Positions 7,520-16,374 of a stretch of 40,716 nt of DNA are shown here, piece by piece (within the stretch, counting starts at the first letter, position 1; each line of letters opens with the position of its first letter). Under the pieces are notes generated by a model that saw nothing but the letters and a program-made list of their open reading frames with translations, did no database searches and had not been told where the DNA came from. The DNA comes from CAYLLT01 sp964591605 (lineage in GTDB: Bacteria > Planctomycetota > Phycisphaerae > UBA1845 > PWPN01): assembly GCA_964591605.1 (NCBI GenBank), contig CAZQEN010000022.1, forward strand, positions 1 through 40,716, given 5' to 3'. The translations under genes were made by a program, and so were the position numbers.

Positions 7520-10500
7520 ATGACCATTCACACGGAAAGACAGACCAGCCGACAGGAGCGGCTGCCAACGGCGCTCGGATCGATTGCGCTCGCGCTCTTT
7601 ACCTGCGGCCCTGGATGGGCTGCCGACGTCGCGGTCCACTCGTCCAACCGCTACTACCAGGACGCGACCGGCCAGCCGATGTTCCTCATCGGTTATTACG
7701 CCTGGTCCGCCGTCCCGGATGGCTATTTCATCGATCATCCGTCGCGCTACGCCGAGATGATGCAGCAGGGCGCGCCCTACAGAATCAACTACATCCGGAT
7801 CGGCACGCAGGGCAACCGGATGACGGCGGCCACGAACCCGCCCAGCTACAACGGCCAGCCCACGCCGGTTGGATTTCTCTACGTCAACGGCAAGGCCGAT
7901 CTCAACCAGTTCGATCCCACCTTCTGGAACGGGCTCAAAGCCCAGTGTGCGCTCGGTCAGTCCCTGGGCATCACCGTCCACCTGGCCTTCTTCGACGGCG
8001 TCAGCGCACGGCCCGGGCCGTCGTGGGGTTACAGCGGCTCGTACTGGAACCCGGCCAACCAGGTCGCCGCCTTCTATCCCAATCCCGACCTGAACAGCAA
8101 CGGCGGAATTGACGAAGTGGGCGAGGCCTACCGCACGGCCGAATTCAACAACGGCAATCCCGCGCCCGGGACCATCAGCTTTTACGAGAAGCGGCATATC
8201 GACAAGGTCCTGCTCGAAACAGCCCAGTACAGCAATGTCATGTACGAGGTCGGCAATGAACTGGGCGCCGATTCGGCATGGAACACTGCCGTCATCGCCT
8301 ACATCAGGGCGCGTACGTCAAAACCGGTGACACAGGGCGGAAACGAAAACCTGGCCGTCCTCGGCAGCGGCGCACAAGGCTGGACGCCGCACGATGCGGA
8401 CACGGTGCCGCTGGTCAAATCGAGAGTGGCCGCTATCGTCGGCCGCGGATATCCCGCCTGGGAAGACACCGACAATAATTCCTGGTCCTGCAATTTCGGA
8501 TACTGCAATTGCCATCCCAACTGCGGCAGCGCGTGGGCGGCGCAGGACACCGGCGTCCGCCAGGCGGCGTGGTACTCCTTCGCTGGCGGAGCCGCGGCGT
8601 ACGGCGGCTTCAGTATCGACTGGTGGGACTGGTGGGCCCCGACCGCCCGCGGGTTCTCGCCAACGGCCGCCGCTTACTGTAAGCATCTCCAGGATTTCAT
8701 TGCCGACTCGGGCGTGCAGTTCTGGACCATGGTTCCCAATCACGGCCTGGTCAGCAACGGCAACAGCACCAACTCGTGCCTCACCAACGTGGGACTGGTG
8801 CCGCAGGCGTCGGTGGAATACGTGGTGTACGTGCTGGCGGACGCGAGCGTCAATCTCGATCTGACCGGCGTAACCGGCAACAGAAACTATCGTCTTTACG
8901 ATCCGCAGACCAACATCTGGGACAACCCGCAAAGCGTAGCCGGCGGCGGCATTCGCACGTTCAACAAACCGCCCGCCGCCGCGGACTGGGTCATTTACTT
9001 CGGCAACGGCGGCCCCGCGCCCTCGTGCCCGCCGCCGGTGACCACCGTGACGCAGTTGACGCTCGGCTCAGGCGTCATGCCATCCATCGCGACCGACGGG
9101 CTCGGCAACCTGCACGCCATCTTCATCAGCGGCGGCAACATCGTGTACCGCAAATACGATCCGTCCCTGACCCTGCAGCTAAGCGAAACCATCGCCCCGC
9201 CGTCCGGCGCGCATTATCCGCACATCATGTGCGACTCGAGCAGCGTGCCGCACATCACCTTCACCGACGCCACGCCCGACTACGCCAATTTCATTTACTA
9301 CACCAATCGCATCGGCGGAAGCTGGAAATCCGTGGTGACGGCGTTCGTCGCCGGCGCTGGCAACAACGTCTGGTATCCGCGCATCGGACTCTGGAACGAC
9401 TTCGCCTACATCGGGTTCCAGTACGGCGGCAATTCGATCCCGCTCGGCGGGCGAGTCATCCGTCTCAGCAATCTGAGTACCACACCGGCCACCGACCTGA
9501 GCGTCAGTACCGGCATGCGCTCGGGCATCGCGGTCAATGGCCTTGGCCGTGTCCTGACCATCGGCCGGAACGGCGCGGCCGGGACCTACAGCCAGGAATT
9601 CGATCAGAATCTCAACCAGGTGGTCCCGCTTAACCAGGTGATGTCCGGCTACCCGGGCGGTTCTCAGGCGGCGTGGTCGGACAGGAACAACGTGACCCAT
9701 TTCGTCGCATGGTCGATCCAGGCGGACGGGCCCGGCGCCTGCAACGACCGCTGCGGGATGAACTACAACAACACCGGCCGCCGAAATGCCAACGGAACGT
9801 ATCAGTCCCCCATTCAGGGCTTGCTCGGCGGTCTATACGGGTCAGGCCCCGACGGTTTTGACGGCAGCAACAGCGGCTTCTGGAACGATGACGTCGCCCC
9901 GGTGATCGCGGCGGACGCTCTGGGCACGGTTTACGTCGCGTGGCGGAACTGGACGCCCGCCGGCGAAGGTCAGATCACCAGAGTCAACAACACGCAGTTC
10001 ACCCAATTCTGCACGCCCGAATCCAGCTGCGGCACCCACATCTGCGTCGGAACGCAGTTCACGCCCAACGTGACACGCCGCCGATGGTGGAACTGCGAGC
10101 TGGCCCCGGCGCAGCACGGCGGCGTCTACGTCGCCTGGGATGACTCAGGCACCGCTTACGTCAAACCCGTCGACGTACAGTCGCTCAGCGCGACGGAGGT
10201 GTCCATCGATCTGGGCGCGCCCGACACGCCCAATGGCATGACCCATCCTCAGAACGACGACGGCAATACGATGCCCGCGACCATCGGCGGCCGGGATTGC
10301 CACCGGAACGTCAACCCGGCGGTGGACGGCTACATGTATTTCGGCGTGGCGGACGCATTCGCGTATCAGGGCAGCAGGCCGGACGTCTACGTCATCGTCG
10401 ACTACTACGATTCGGGCGCCGGATCGCTCACCCTGCAATACGATTCCATCGGCCCGTCCGACATTCCGCACCAGTATGCCCATGGCGGCAGTGTCGGCCT

Positions 10501-11110
10501 GACCAATACCAATACCTGGAAGAGCGCGAGCTTTCACCTGACGGATGCGTACCTGGGCAACCGCCAGAATGCCGGCGCCGATTTCCGTTTCGCCAGAGGC
10601 GGTAATACCTTCTATCTCGATGTGGTCCGCGTCTCGACGCAGCCGCCCGTTATCCCGATCATCGCGCCGGTGACGCCGAATCCGCAGGTGGCCCAGCCCG
10701 GAGTTCCGTACACACTCATGCCGTCGATCACTCAGGGCTATCCCGCCCCGACGTGGACGCTGGCTCAGGGCCCGCCGGGCGCGACGGCCGCCCCCGCTTG
10801 CGGCCTGGTCACAGGCTGGACCCCATCGGGCATCGGTTGTTACACCTTGACGCTGTTGGCTGCCAACGCGGCAGGGGACGATACCGAGACCTGGTCGGTC
10901 TGCGTCCTGTCCACGAGGGATTTCGACAGGGACACCGACGTGGACCTCAGTGACTTCGCGCATCTGCAGCGGTGCTTCTCCGGCGAGGCGGTCCTGTACG
11001 CCGGCGGCTGCTCCGAAGCCGATCTCGACAGCGACCTCGACGTGGACGCAGCCGATTTCACCGCGTTTCTGCCCTGCATGAACGGAGCAGATCGAACGCC
11101 GGGGTGCTGA
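7520..11110 (+). CDS. Multidomain secreted glycoside hydrolase-like protein with dockerin-like tail
   Basis: A 1196-residue protein with signal peptide (hydrophobic part about 18-31). Residues about 38-490 look like a clan-A type (beta/alpha)8 barrel: Asn246-Glu247 in MYEVGNELG fits the acid/base position, and Glu315 in PAWEDTDN is a candidate nucleophile (inference). Just after it is a four-cysteine insertion, CNFGYCNCHPNC (Cys324, 329, 331, 335). Residues about 510-880 carry propeller-like repeats such as GIAVNGLGRV and VIAADALGTVYVAW. A jelly-roll-like, probably carbohydrate-binding, domain follows (about 890-1045), then an Ig-like domain (about 1050-1130). The end has two calcium-loop dockerin-like motifs, DFDRDTDVDLSDF and DLDSDLDVDAADF, each followed by a Cys-containing helix. 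GAGG lies 7 bases before the ATG. The next gene starts at the base after its stop, so the two are probably translationally coupled. Confidence 0.9.
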   Translation: MTIHTERQTSRQERLPTALGSIALALFTCGPGWAADVAVHSSNRYYQDATGQPMFLIGYYAWSAVPDGYFIDHPSRYAEMMQQGAPYRINYIRIGTQGNRMTAATNPPSYNGQPTPVGFLYVNGKADLNQFDPTFWNGLKAQCALGQSLGITVHLAFFDGVSARPGPSWGYSGSYWNPANQVAAFYPNPDLNSNGGIDEVGEAYRTAEFNNGNPAPGTISFYEKRHIDKVLLETAQYSNVMYEVGNELGADSAWNTAVIAYIRARTSKPVTQGGNENLAVLGSGAQGWTPHDADTVPLVKSRVAAIVGRGYPAWEDTDNNSWSCNFGYCNCHPNCGSAWAAQDTGVRQAAWYSFAGGAAAYGGFSIDWWDWWAPTARGFSPTAAAYCKHLQDFIADSGVQFWTMVPNHGLVSNGNSTNSCLTNVGLVPQASVEYVVYVLADASVNLDLTGVTGNRNYRLYDPQTNIWDNPQSVAGGGIRTFNKPPAAADWVIYFGNGGPAPSCPPPVTTVTQLTLGSGVMPSIATDGLGNLHAIFISGGNIVYRKYDPSLTLQLSETIAPPSGAHYPHIMCDSSSVPHITFTDATPDYANFIYYTNRIGGSWKSVVTAFVAGAGNNVWYPRIGLWNDFAYIGFQYGGNSIPLGGRVIRLSNLSTTPATDLSVSTGMRSGIAVNGLGRVLTIGRNGAAGTYSQEFDQNLNQVVPLNQVMSGYPGGSQAAWSDRNNVTHFVAWSIQADGPGACNDRCGMNYNNTGRRNANGTYQSPIQGLLGGLYGSGPDGFDGSNSGFWNDDVAPVIAADALGTVYVAWRNWTPAGEGQITRVNNTQFTQFCTPESSCGTHICVGTQFTPNVTRRRWWNCELAPAQHGGVYVAWDDSGTAYVKPVDVQSLSATEVSIDLGAPDTPNGMTHPQNDDGNTMPATIGGRDCHRNVNPAVDGYMYFGVADAFAYQGSRPDVYVIVDYYDSGAGSLTLQYDSIGPSDIPHQYAHGGSVGLTNTNTWKSASFHLTDAYLGNRQNAGADFRFARGGNTFYLDVVRVSTQPPVIPIIAPVTPNPQVAQPGVPYTLMPSITQGYPAPTWTLAQGPPGATAAPACGLVTGWTPSGIGCYTLTLLAANAAGDDTETWSVCVLSTRDFDRDTDVDLSDFAHLQRCFSGEAVLYAGGCSEADLDSDLDVDAADFTAFLPCMNGADRTPGC

Positions 11111-13297
11111 ATGGGCAGACGCTGCCGAGTTCCGTGCATGCTCGTGCTGGTCGCCCTCGGAAGCGCCGGCGGAGCCGAGCCAGAACACTCGCCGGACATC
11201 GGCAACTTCACGCAGTCGCTCGTCTGGGGCAGAATCGACGAGAACATCCCCCCGGTCCTCGGAAACGGCGACATCGGCGGCACTTTCGATCCGTTCGGTG
11301 GAACCACTTACGACGAGCTGCGCTACGGGAGCGGCGCCAGGCGCGACATCCGCACGCTGCGCCTCACCCAGGTGATGCTGCCCGACTACTGGCTGCTGGA
11401 AGATCAGGCGGCGCACTTTTTTGATCCGAAATACTATCGCCAGGCCATTCCGCGGCGCTATCTGGCGCTTGGCGCGCCGTTCAACTTCCTGCTCCGGCCG
11501 ATGGACGAACAGTTCCCGGAAAAAATGAGCGAACACCAGCAGACGCTCGACATCCACCGCGCCAAGCTCACCTCCTCATATCAGGTCGGCACAAACCGAT
11601 ACTCAGTCGAAACCATCATTCTGCCGGACGAGAGCGTGATTGCGTTCCACATCACTTGCGACGCGGCCATGCGCGTTCAGATCTCCGCGATCGCCTCGCC
11701 GGCGGTGAACCCGCCGGGAACTCCGGACAACATGAGATATGAGCAGACGCGCAACGGCTACCACGAATTCGAAAACGAGGACGACTTGATCGTCATCAAG
11801 AACTTCTCCAACGTCTTCTGCCCGGTATTCGCTGCTGTAGCCGCCCCGGATCTGAAACCCCAGGGTGATTCCTTTCTGCTGCCGCCGGGCCAGCAATGGG
11901 TTTTTGTGGCCATCGGGCATCACTCCCTCGGCCAGCCGCGTCGCCAGGCGGTCGAGGCGGCTCGGCGAGCCGTGGCGGCCGGTTACACCAGCCTCGCCGC
12001 GATACACCAGCGGTGGTGGGCCGACTTCTGGAACCGTTCGTACGTCTCACTCCCAGACAAGCGACTGGAGCAGATGTGGTATCGAAGCGTCTACTACCTG
12101 GCCTGCTGTCAACCCCGCCGCGTCCGTGAGTTCTCACCCGAGGGCGCCTACGGCGTCTTTCCCGCGAACGCCGGCTCGCATCCGCAGGACTCGGTTTATC
12201 AGCTTTTCGCCATGCTCAGCTCCAACCATCCGGAGCTGTGCGATGCGCAGGCTGCGTATCTGCTGGATAAGCTGCCCATGGCCGAAGCGGTTGCCCGCGA
12301 CATCTACCACCTCGACGGCGCCCGCTACCCGTGGCATGCGACGCCCGGCATGCTTCCCTACCTTCCGGGGCATCTGAACGAAGGGGCCTACCTGCACGAG
12401 CACCATGTCAACGGCTGGCTCGCGGAGTTCCTCCGGCGCTATCTTCAGGCCTATGGGTGGGAGCGATCTCGAACCCGGCGGTATTACCCGGTGCTGCGCG
12501 GAATCGCCCGCTTTTTCTCTGCGATGTTATCACCCCGCGCTTCAATCCAACGCGCCGGCAAAGGTGAACTGGAGATCGTTTACGTCCCTTCCACTGGTCA
12601 GGAGGAGTCCGGGCACGATCTGAACCGGAAGAATCTTTTCGATCTGCTGGTCGCGGCCAAATGGAGCCTGCGCACCGCAACCGACGCGGCCGGCCGTATC
12701 GGGGCCGATGCAGCCGAATCCGCGCGCTGGAAAGACGAAGCCAGCCGAATCAATCTGGACATCTGCCTCCGCGCTGACGGGACCTACGGCTCGTTTGAAG
12801 ATGACCTGGGTCATCCCGAGAAAGTGGCCAGCCAGTTGATCGGCGTGGTGATGACGCCGTTGTTCGAGGAGCGACGCGAAGCGTTCATGAAGACATTCGA
12901 GCGTCTGCGGGCAACCATCAACATCGAAACCTGCGCCTGGGCCCCGGGGTACTATGGCATCACCGCCGCCCGGCTGCGACAACCCGACCAGGCGCTCGCC
13001 GCCGTTCAGGAAGCGTTCCGCTTCTCAAAGCCGCCGTGGGTCCTGTTCGTCGAGAACACGCATCAAGTCCCCGATCGACTCCCCTACTATTTGGCCGCCC
13101 ACGGCCTGCTCGTGCAGGCCATCAACGAGATGCTTCTGCAGGACTGGTCAGGAAAGGTCGAGTTGTTCCCCGCCTGCCCCTTCCCCGAAGCCGCATTCAG
13201 ACTCCGCGGCCTCGACCGAACCATCGAAGCACGCCGCAAGGCCGGCAAGATCGAGGTGCTGCAGGACACGCGATCGTCGCCGAGCGGAAGCGATTGA
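11111..13297 (+). CDS. Secreted (alpha/alpha)6-barrel glycoside hydrolase-like protein
   Basis: A 728-residue protein with a short signal peptide (CMLVLVALGSAGGA, about 9-22). The N-terminal domain has a GNGDIGGTFDPFGG motif (about 54-67), resembling the LGNGxxG signature of the beta-sandwich domain in GH95-type fucosidases and relatives. The middle and C-terminal parts are helical, with Trp-rich segments (RWWADFWNRSYVSL, about 305-318) and PWHATPGMLPYLPGHL, as expected for an (alpha/alpha)6 barrel of GH95, GH65 or GH63 type. The exact family is not settled. The ATG directly follows the TGA of the preceding gene with no spacer, pointing to coupled translation. It ends at a strong hairpin facing a convergent metallohydrolase gene. 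Activity on a secreted or imported oligosaccharide is inferred. Confidence 0.88.
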   Translation: MGRRCRVPCMLVLVALGSAGGAEPEHSPDIGNFTQSLVWGRIDENIPPVLGNGDIGGTFDPFGGTTYDELRYGSGARRDIRTLRLTQVMLPDYWLLEDQAAHFFDPKYYRQAIPRRYLALGAPFNFLLRPMDEQFPEKMSEHQQTLDIHRAKLTSSYQVGTNRYSVETIILPDESVIAFHITCDAAMRVQISAIASPAVNPPGTPDNMRYEQTRNGYHEFENEDDLIVIKNFSNVFCPVFAAVAAPDLKPQGDSFLLPPGQQWVFVAIGHHSLGQPRRQAVEAARRAVAAGYTSLAAIHQRWWADFWNRSYVSLPDKRLEQMWYRSVYYLACCQPRRVREFSPEGAYGVFPANAGSHPQDSVYQLFAMLSSNHPELCDAQAAYLLDKLPMAEAVARDIYHLDGARYPWHATPGMLPYLPGHLNEGAYLHEHHVNGWLAEFLRRYLQAYGWERSRTRRYYPVLRGIARFFSAMLSPRASIQRAGKGELEIVYVPSTGQEESGHDLNRKNLFDLLVAAKWSLRTATDAAGRIGADAAESARWKDEASRINLDICLRADGTYGSFEDDLGHPEKVASQLIGVVMTPLFEERREAFMKTFERLRATINIETCAWAPGYYGITAARLRQPDQALAAVQEAFRFSKPPWVLFVENTHQVPDRLPYYLAAHGLLVQAINEMLLQDWSGKVELFPACPFPEAAFRLRGLDRTIEARRKAGKIEVLQDTRSSPSGSD

Positions 13298-13298
13298 T

Positions 13299-13330
13299 CG
13301 CTGGTGCGAGATAGGAATCTTGCACCAGCG
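13299..13330. terminator. 14-bp stem hairpin between convergent genes
   Basis: CGCTGGTGCGAGAT (13299-13312), a four-base AGGA loop, and ATCTTGCACCAGCG (13317-13330) pair over 14 positions with one G-T. It starts one base after the stop of the rightward gene and ends 17 bases before the stop of the leftward one. The placement suggests a bidirectional terminator. There is no T tract, so it may instead be a transcript-end stabiliser. Confidence 0.65.
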
Positions 13331-13347
13331 TCAACAGCCCCAGCATT

Positions 13348-15030
13348 TCACTCGGGGTCCGTTTGCATCCGCTGGCGAAGCTGAAGGTAGTACTCCCTGG
13401 CTTTCCGGAGCCTCGCCAGAACGCCCTCGCTGCGGGCGTCGGTGCCTTTCTCAAACTCCTTCTCCACCTCTGCAATGGCGGCAAGCTGTTTCTCGATCAC
13501 CGCCGGACCACGCTGAGCGCACCAAGTCGGCCGACCATCCACCACGATATACACCGGCGTCGAATGCGCCACCGCACCGTTGTCACAGACCGCGCTGGCC
13601 ACGAGCCACTGACTCTTCTCGACCGGCAGCTCAAAATCCAGACTCAGCTCCTGCTCCTTGCCCTTTTCTGCGATTTCCTTCATGACGCCGGCGTCGCCGA
13701 CAACCGACAGCCGTGTTGGCAAGCCGATGCCGGCATGGCTGATTACATGGGCGCTGACCCTCACCGGCTGACCGGCCGAGCGGGTCAACTCGGACCCGGG
13801 CAACTCGCCATCGACCTTGAAATCGAGCGCCGGACCGTTGCTCACGTAAGTGTGTCCGGCCTTCAGCCCGCGGAACCATGCATCCACATCCAGCGGACGA
13901 CCGGGCGACTTCGGTTCGGTGTAGACGAAGGTCCGAACCTCGCCGATCGTCGCGCCCCACGGCACATCTGTGCCCGCCGCCGCCGTGAGCCGAAACCCCA
14001 GGTTCAGATAGTCGTGGTAGTCCATCGAGTTCAGGAGCGTGAATTGCAGCACCTCGATGAAATCGATCTCGCCGGTGGTGACGCACCAGGACAAACCTCT
14101 GATGACGCCGGGACCGCCGAGCTCGAAGTGGGCGAAGCCGACCAGCGCCCCGTCCTGCTGGTGGATTCCGCGGAAAGTCAAATCGTAGAAGTCATAATTG
14201 CCCACATCGCGCACCAGACCTGTGATGTTCAGGCCGATGATGTGCCCGAACGTGCTGCGCGGGTCCTCCTGACCAGCGGCCAGGCAATAGTCTCCGCGTT
14301 GCGAGCGATAAGCCTTGCCGAAGCCCATCTGTCGAAAGCAGGTGCCCTTGTGATCGCCCATTTCCAGAACATTGACCACGTGGAGATCCTCGGCGATCGC
14401 GTAGTGCAGCAGGAACTCGCGATGCGATTCTTCGAGGATGGGGTGGTGCACGTGCACATCCCCGGACCACCAGCCGCGCTCGGGCAAATTGATCCAGCGC
14501 TTCAGCTCGATGGTTTTCTGCAGGTCGCGCTCGCCGCCGCGGATGGAAAAACCCTGCGCCACCGGCACATACTCGGGACCGTGCTCCACCGCGATGCGCC
14601 AGTCGCCGACGGGCAGCTCAACGCTGAAGTCGCCGGAAACCTGGTACATGACCGGCTCGCGCCAGTAGGGAATTGACGGCCGGACGCCATATTCGATCGA
14701 CCGCTCTTTGTTGTCGCCTTTGCCGAGCGTCCTGCGCACCGGTCCAACCCAGTTGCGACCCGGCTCGAATCGGATGCCGTCCATGAACTGCTCCACGCGC
14801 GAGGGCTGCGTGGCGACGCGACCGTCCGGCGGCAAGCGCACACCTCCATCTGCCCGGCCCGTGATACAGACCATAGCGGGGGTCGGCGCGGACGTGGAAG
14901 TGTCGATGAGGCGAAAGTGAACCACGCCGGTCGCCTCTGCTGTGACCGCCGCGGGCATCGCAAGAACAATGATGCAGATGCAGGAGTGCTGTATGACTGC
15001 GGTACTCCGCGAAGGCGTGATCCTGCGCAT
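13348..15030 (-). CDS. CehA/McbA-type (PHP-like) metallohydrolase, secreted
   Basis: I place the start at the ATG at 15030 (560 residues); an in-frame GTG three codons upstream is possible. The N-terminus is a signal peptide (about 11-30, SCICIIVLAMPAAVTAEA). A beta-sandwich occupies about 35-180. The metal-binding domain then begins with GDVHVHHP (about 190-197), followed by VNVLEMGDH, GHIIGLN, GFAHFELGG and AAGTDVPWG, which match the His/Asp ligand spacing of CehA/McbA metallohydrolases, a branch of the PHP fold. Named members hydrolyse carbaryl and a microcin-type precursor; planctomycete copies are uncharacterised, and a phosphoester or ester substrate is the best guess. It lies 27 bases after the beta-helix gene on the same strand, so the two are likely co-transcribed. 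Confidence 0.88.
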   Translation of the reverse strand: MRRITPSRSTAVIQHSCICIIVLAMPAAVTAEATGVVHFRLIDTSTSAPTPAMVCITGRADGGVRLPPDGRVATQPSRVEQFMDGIRFEPGRNWVGPVRRTLGKGDNKERSIEYGVRPSIPYWREPVMYQVSGDFSVELPVGDWRIAVEHGPEYVPVAQGFSIRGGERDLQKTIELKRWINLPERGWWSGDVHVHHPILEESHREFLLHYAIAEDLHVVNVLEMGDHKGTCFRQMGFGKAYRSQRGDYCLAAGQEDPRSTFGHIIGLNITGLVRDVGNYDFYDLTFRGIHQQDGALVGFAHFELGGPGVIRGLSWCVTTGEIDFIEVLQFTLLNSMDYHDYLNLGFRLTAAAGTDVPWGATIGEVRTFVYTEPKSPGRPLDVDAWFRGLKAGHTYVSNGPALDFKVDGELPGSELTRSAGQPVRVSAHVISHAGIGLPTRLSVVGDAGVMKEIAEKGKEQELSLDFELPVEKSQWLVASAVCDNGAVAHSTPVYIVVDGRPTWCAQRGPAVIEKQLAAIAEVEKEFEKGTDARSEGVLARLRKAREYYLQLRQRMQTDPE

Positions 15031-15057
15031 ATCGATCACCAGATCGGATAAATGAGA

Positions 15058-16017
15058 TCAACGACCTGCAGGCGAACTGGCGGTCTGTTTTGTGGGCGCC
15101 AGAATGGGAACCGCGATCCCTTCAAAAGCATTGCCCATGACCAGGACCTCGTTCGCGTTGGCGGCATAGAGACCAAAGGCGGCCGCCTCGGCGCCGGCCG
15201 CGCCCGTTTCCGCGGTGAATTCGTTGAAGCCCACAAGAGCCGCCGCACCAGTCTCGAGACACACGCCGTATTTCATGTTCCGCACGACATTGGCGAGAAT
15301 GCTGACATGCGCATTGGACGCGGCCCAGATCCCGTAGCTGCCTGGCACAACGCCTGTACCCTCCAAACAATTTTTAAAAATGGTACACCGCTGACTGTCT
15401 GCACTGAGCAGCGTCAGAACCGCTTCGATCGGCGGATCGTGGGGACGCCGGCTCGCGCAGTCCAGATCGAAGCTGTTATGGCAGACAACCGCGTTCTCGG
15501 CACTCATGTTGATGCCGATCAGATAGCGTTCGTTCTGCGGCCTGGGAATGTCATACCGAAAACTCCTGAATACGTTTGCATGCAGGAGAACGTTCCTGCA
15601 ACCGCTGATGTTCGCTCCGATATAGGGAATACCATCACATTGCACGTTGTCGATCCGCAGAGCGTTCGCCCCGGTGCAGTGGATATTGAACCAGAAACCC
15701 CCGATCGAACCGCCGGTAATCCGAACATTGTTCCGCGAATTCACCACGATGCCAAATGTGCTCGCACAGGGTCTCCCGTGAAAATGGACCCTGTTTCCGC
15801 CCAGATCAAGGGTGGTGTTGTCCGCATTGATGGCGATTGCTGTCTCCCTCTCGACCAGGAGATCGTGTTGCAGCAGGTAGTAGCCAGCATCGGTAATGAC
15901 GCCATCAGGCGGCAATGGTTGAGCTGACCGAGACGCTGCAGCGGCCGGCGAGGTCGCGACGGCAGGAATCGGAAAAGCAATGATCGGCGCCAGGATGAAA
16001 GACACTGCTCGGCGCAT
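15058..16017 (-). CDS. Secreted right-handed parallel beta-helix protein
   Basis: I choose the ATG at 16017 (319 residues) because AGGAG (16023-16027) lies 5 bases before it; the in-frame ATG at 16035 is the less likely start since that Shine-Dalgarno lies inside it. A signal peptide is visible (SFILAPIIAFPIPAVA). The remainder is a run of short strands with turn Asn and Gly residues (NTTLDLGGNRVHFHG, NNVRITGGSIGGFWF, CRNVLLHANVFRSF), typical of beta-helix folds seen in pectate lyases, epimerases and surface adhesins. Several Cys residues recur. No catalytic set can be assigned. It is the first gene of a likely two-gene unit with the metallohydrolase. Confidence 0.85.
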   Translation of the reverse strand: MRRAVSFILAPIIAFPIPAVATSPAAAASRSAQPLPPDGVITDAGYYLLQHDLLVERETAIAINADNTTLDLGGNRVHFHGRPCASTFGIVVNSRNNVRITGGSIGGFWFNIHCTGANALRIDNVQCDGIPYIGANISGCRNVLLHANVFRSFRYDIPRPQNERYLIGINMSAENAVVCHNSFDLDCASRRPHDPPIEAVLTLLSADSQRCTIFKNCLEGTGVVPGSYGIWAASNAHVSILANVVRNMKYGVCLETGAAALVGFNEFTAETGAAGAEAAAFGLYAANANEVLVMGNAFEGIAVPILAPTKQTASSPAGR

Positions 16018-16374
16018 GAGGGCTCCTGACAGCATCTTGTGGGCCCTTTGCGGATTCGCTTCCGCGCAATCTGCTGATTATTGCAGCACGCCTGCGGCAC
16101 GCGTTGCTCGGCGTAACCACCGATGGCCGACGGCTTTCATGGGCCTGGCCGCCGGATCGCGCTGGCGATCGCTCCGCTACCAGGGAAATTCAAATAATGC
16201 TTTGGCGCCACCCGAAAACGAGGTATAAGAGGGAGCGCCACTACACGCAAGAGTCGGCCTAGAGACACGTGTCAACAGCCGCGGTTGCAGGTCCAGCGGA
16301 TTGGGGGGACGGCAGTGGACCGGACCGGAAGTGCGATCGGCGAATCTGAGCAGTCGTCGGGGACGGAGGACGAC
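16018..16374. other. Divergent intergenic region (357 bases)
   Basis: This gap separates the divergent beta-helix and helical-protein genes. It holds the AGGAG for the leftward gene, a small inverted repeat (TGCTG-N7-CAGCA around 16068-16084), a candidate sigma-70 promoter and the GGAGGA of the rightward gene. Short open frames here have no coding character that I trust. Confidence 0.6.
16202..16229 (+). promoter_or_regulatory. Candidate sigma-70-type promoter
   Basis: TTGGCG (16202-16207) and TATAAG (16224-16229) are separated by 16 bases, 4 of 6 and 5 of 6 matches to the consensus boxes. The direction fits the gene at 16375 and would give a leader of about 140 bases. Prediction by eye only. 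Confidence 0.3.
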
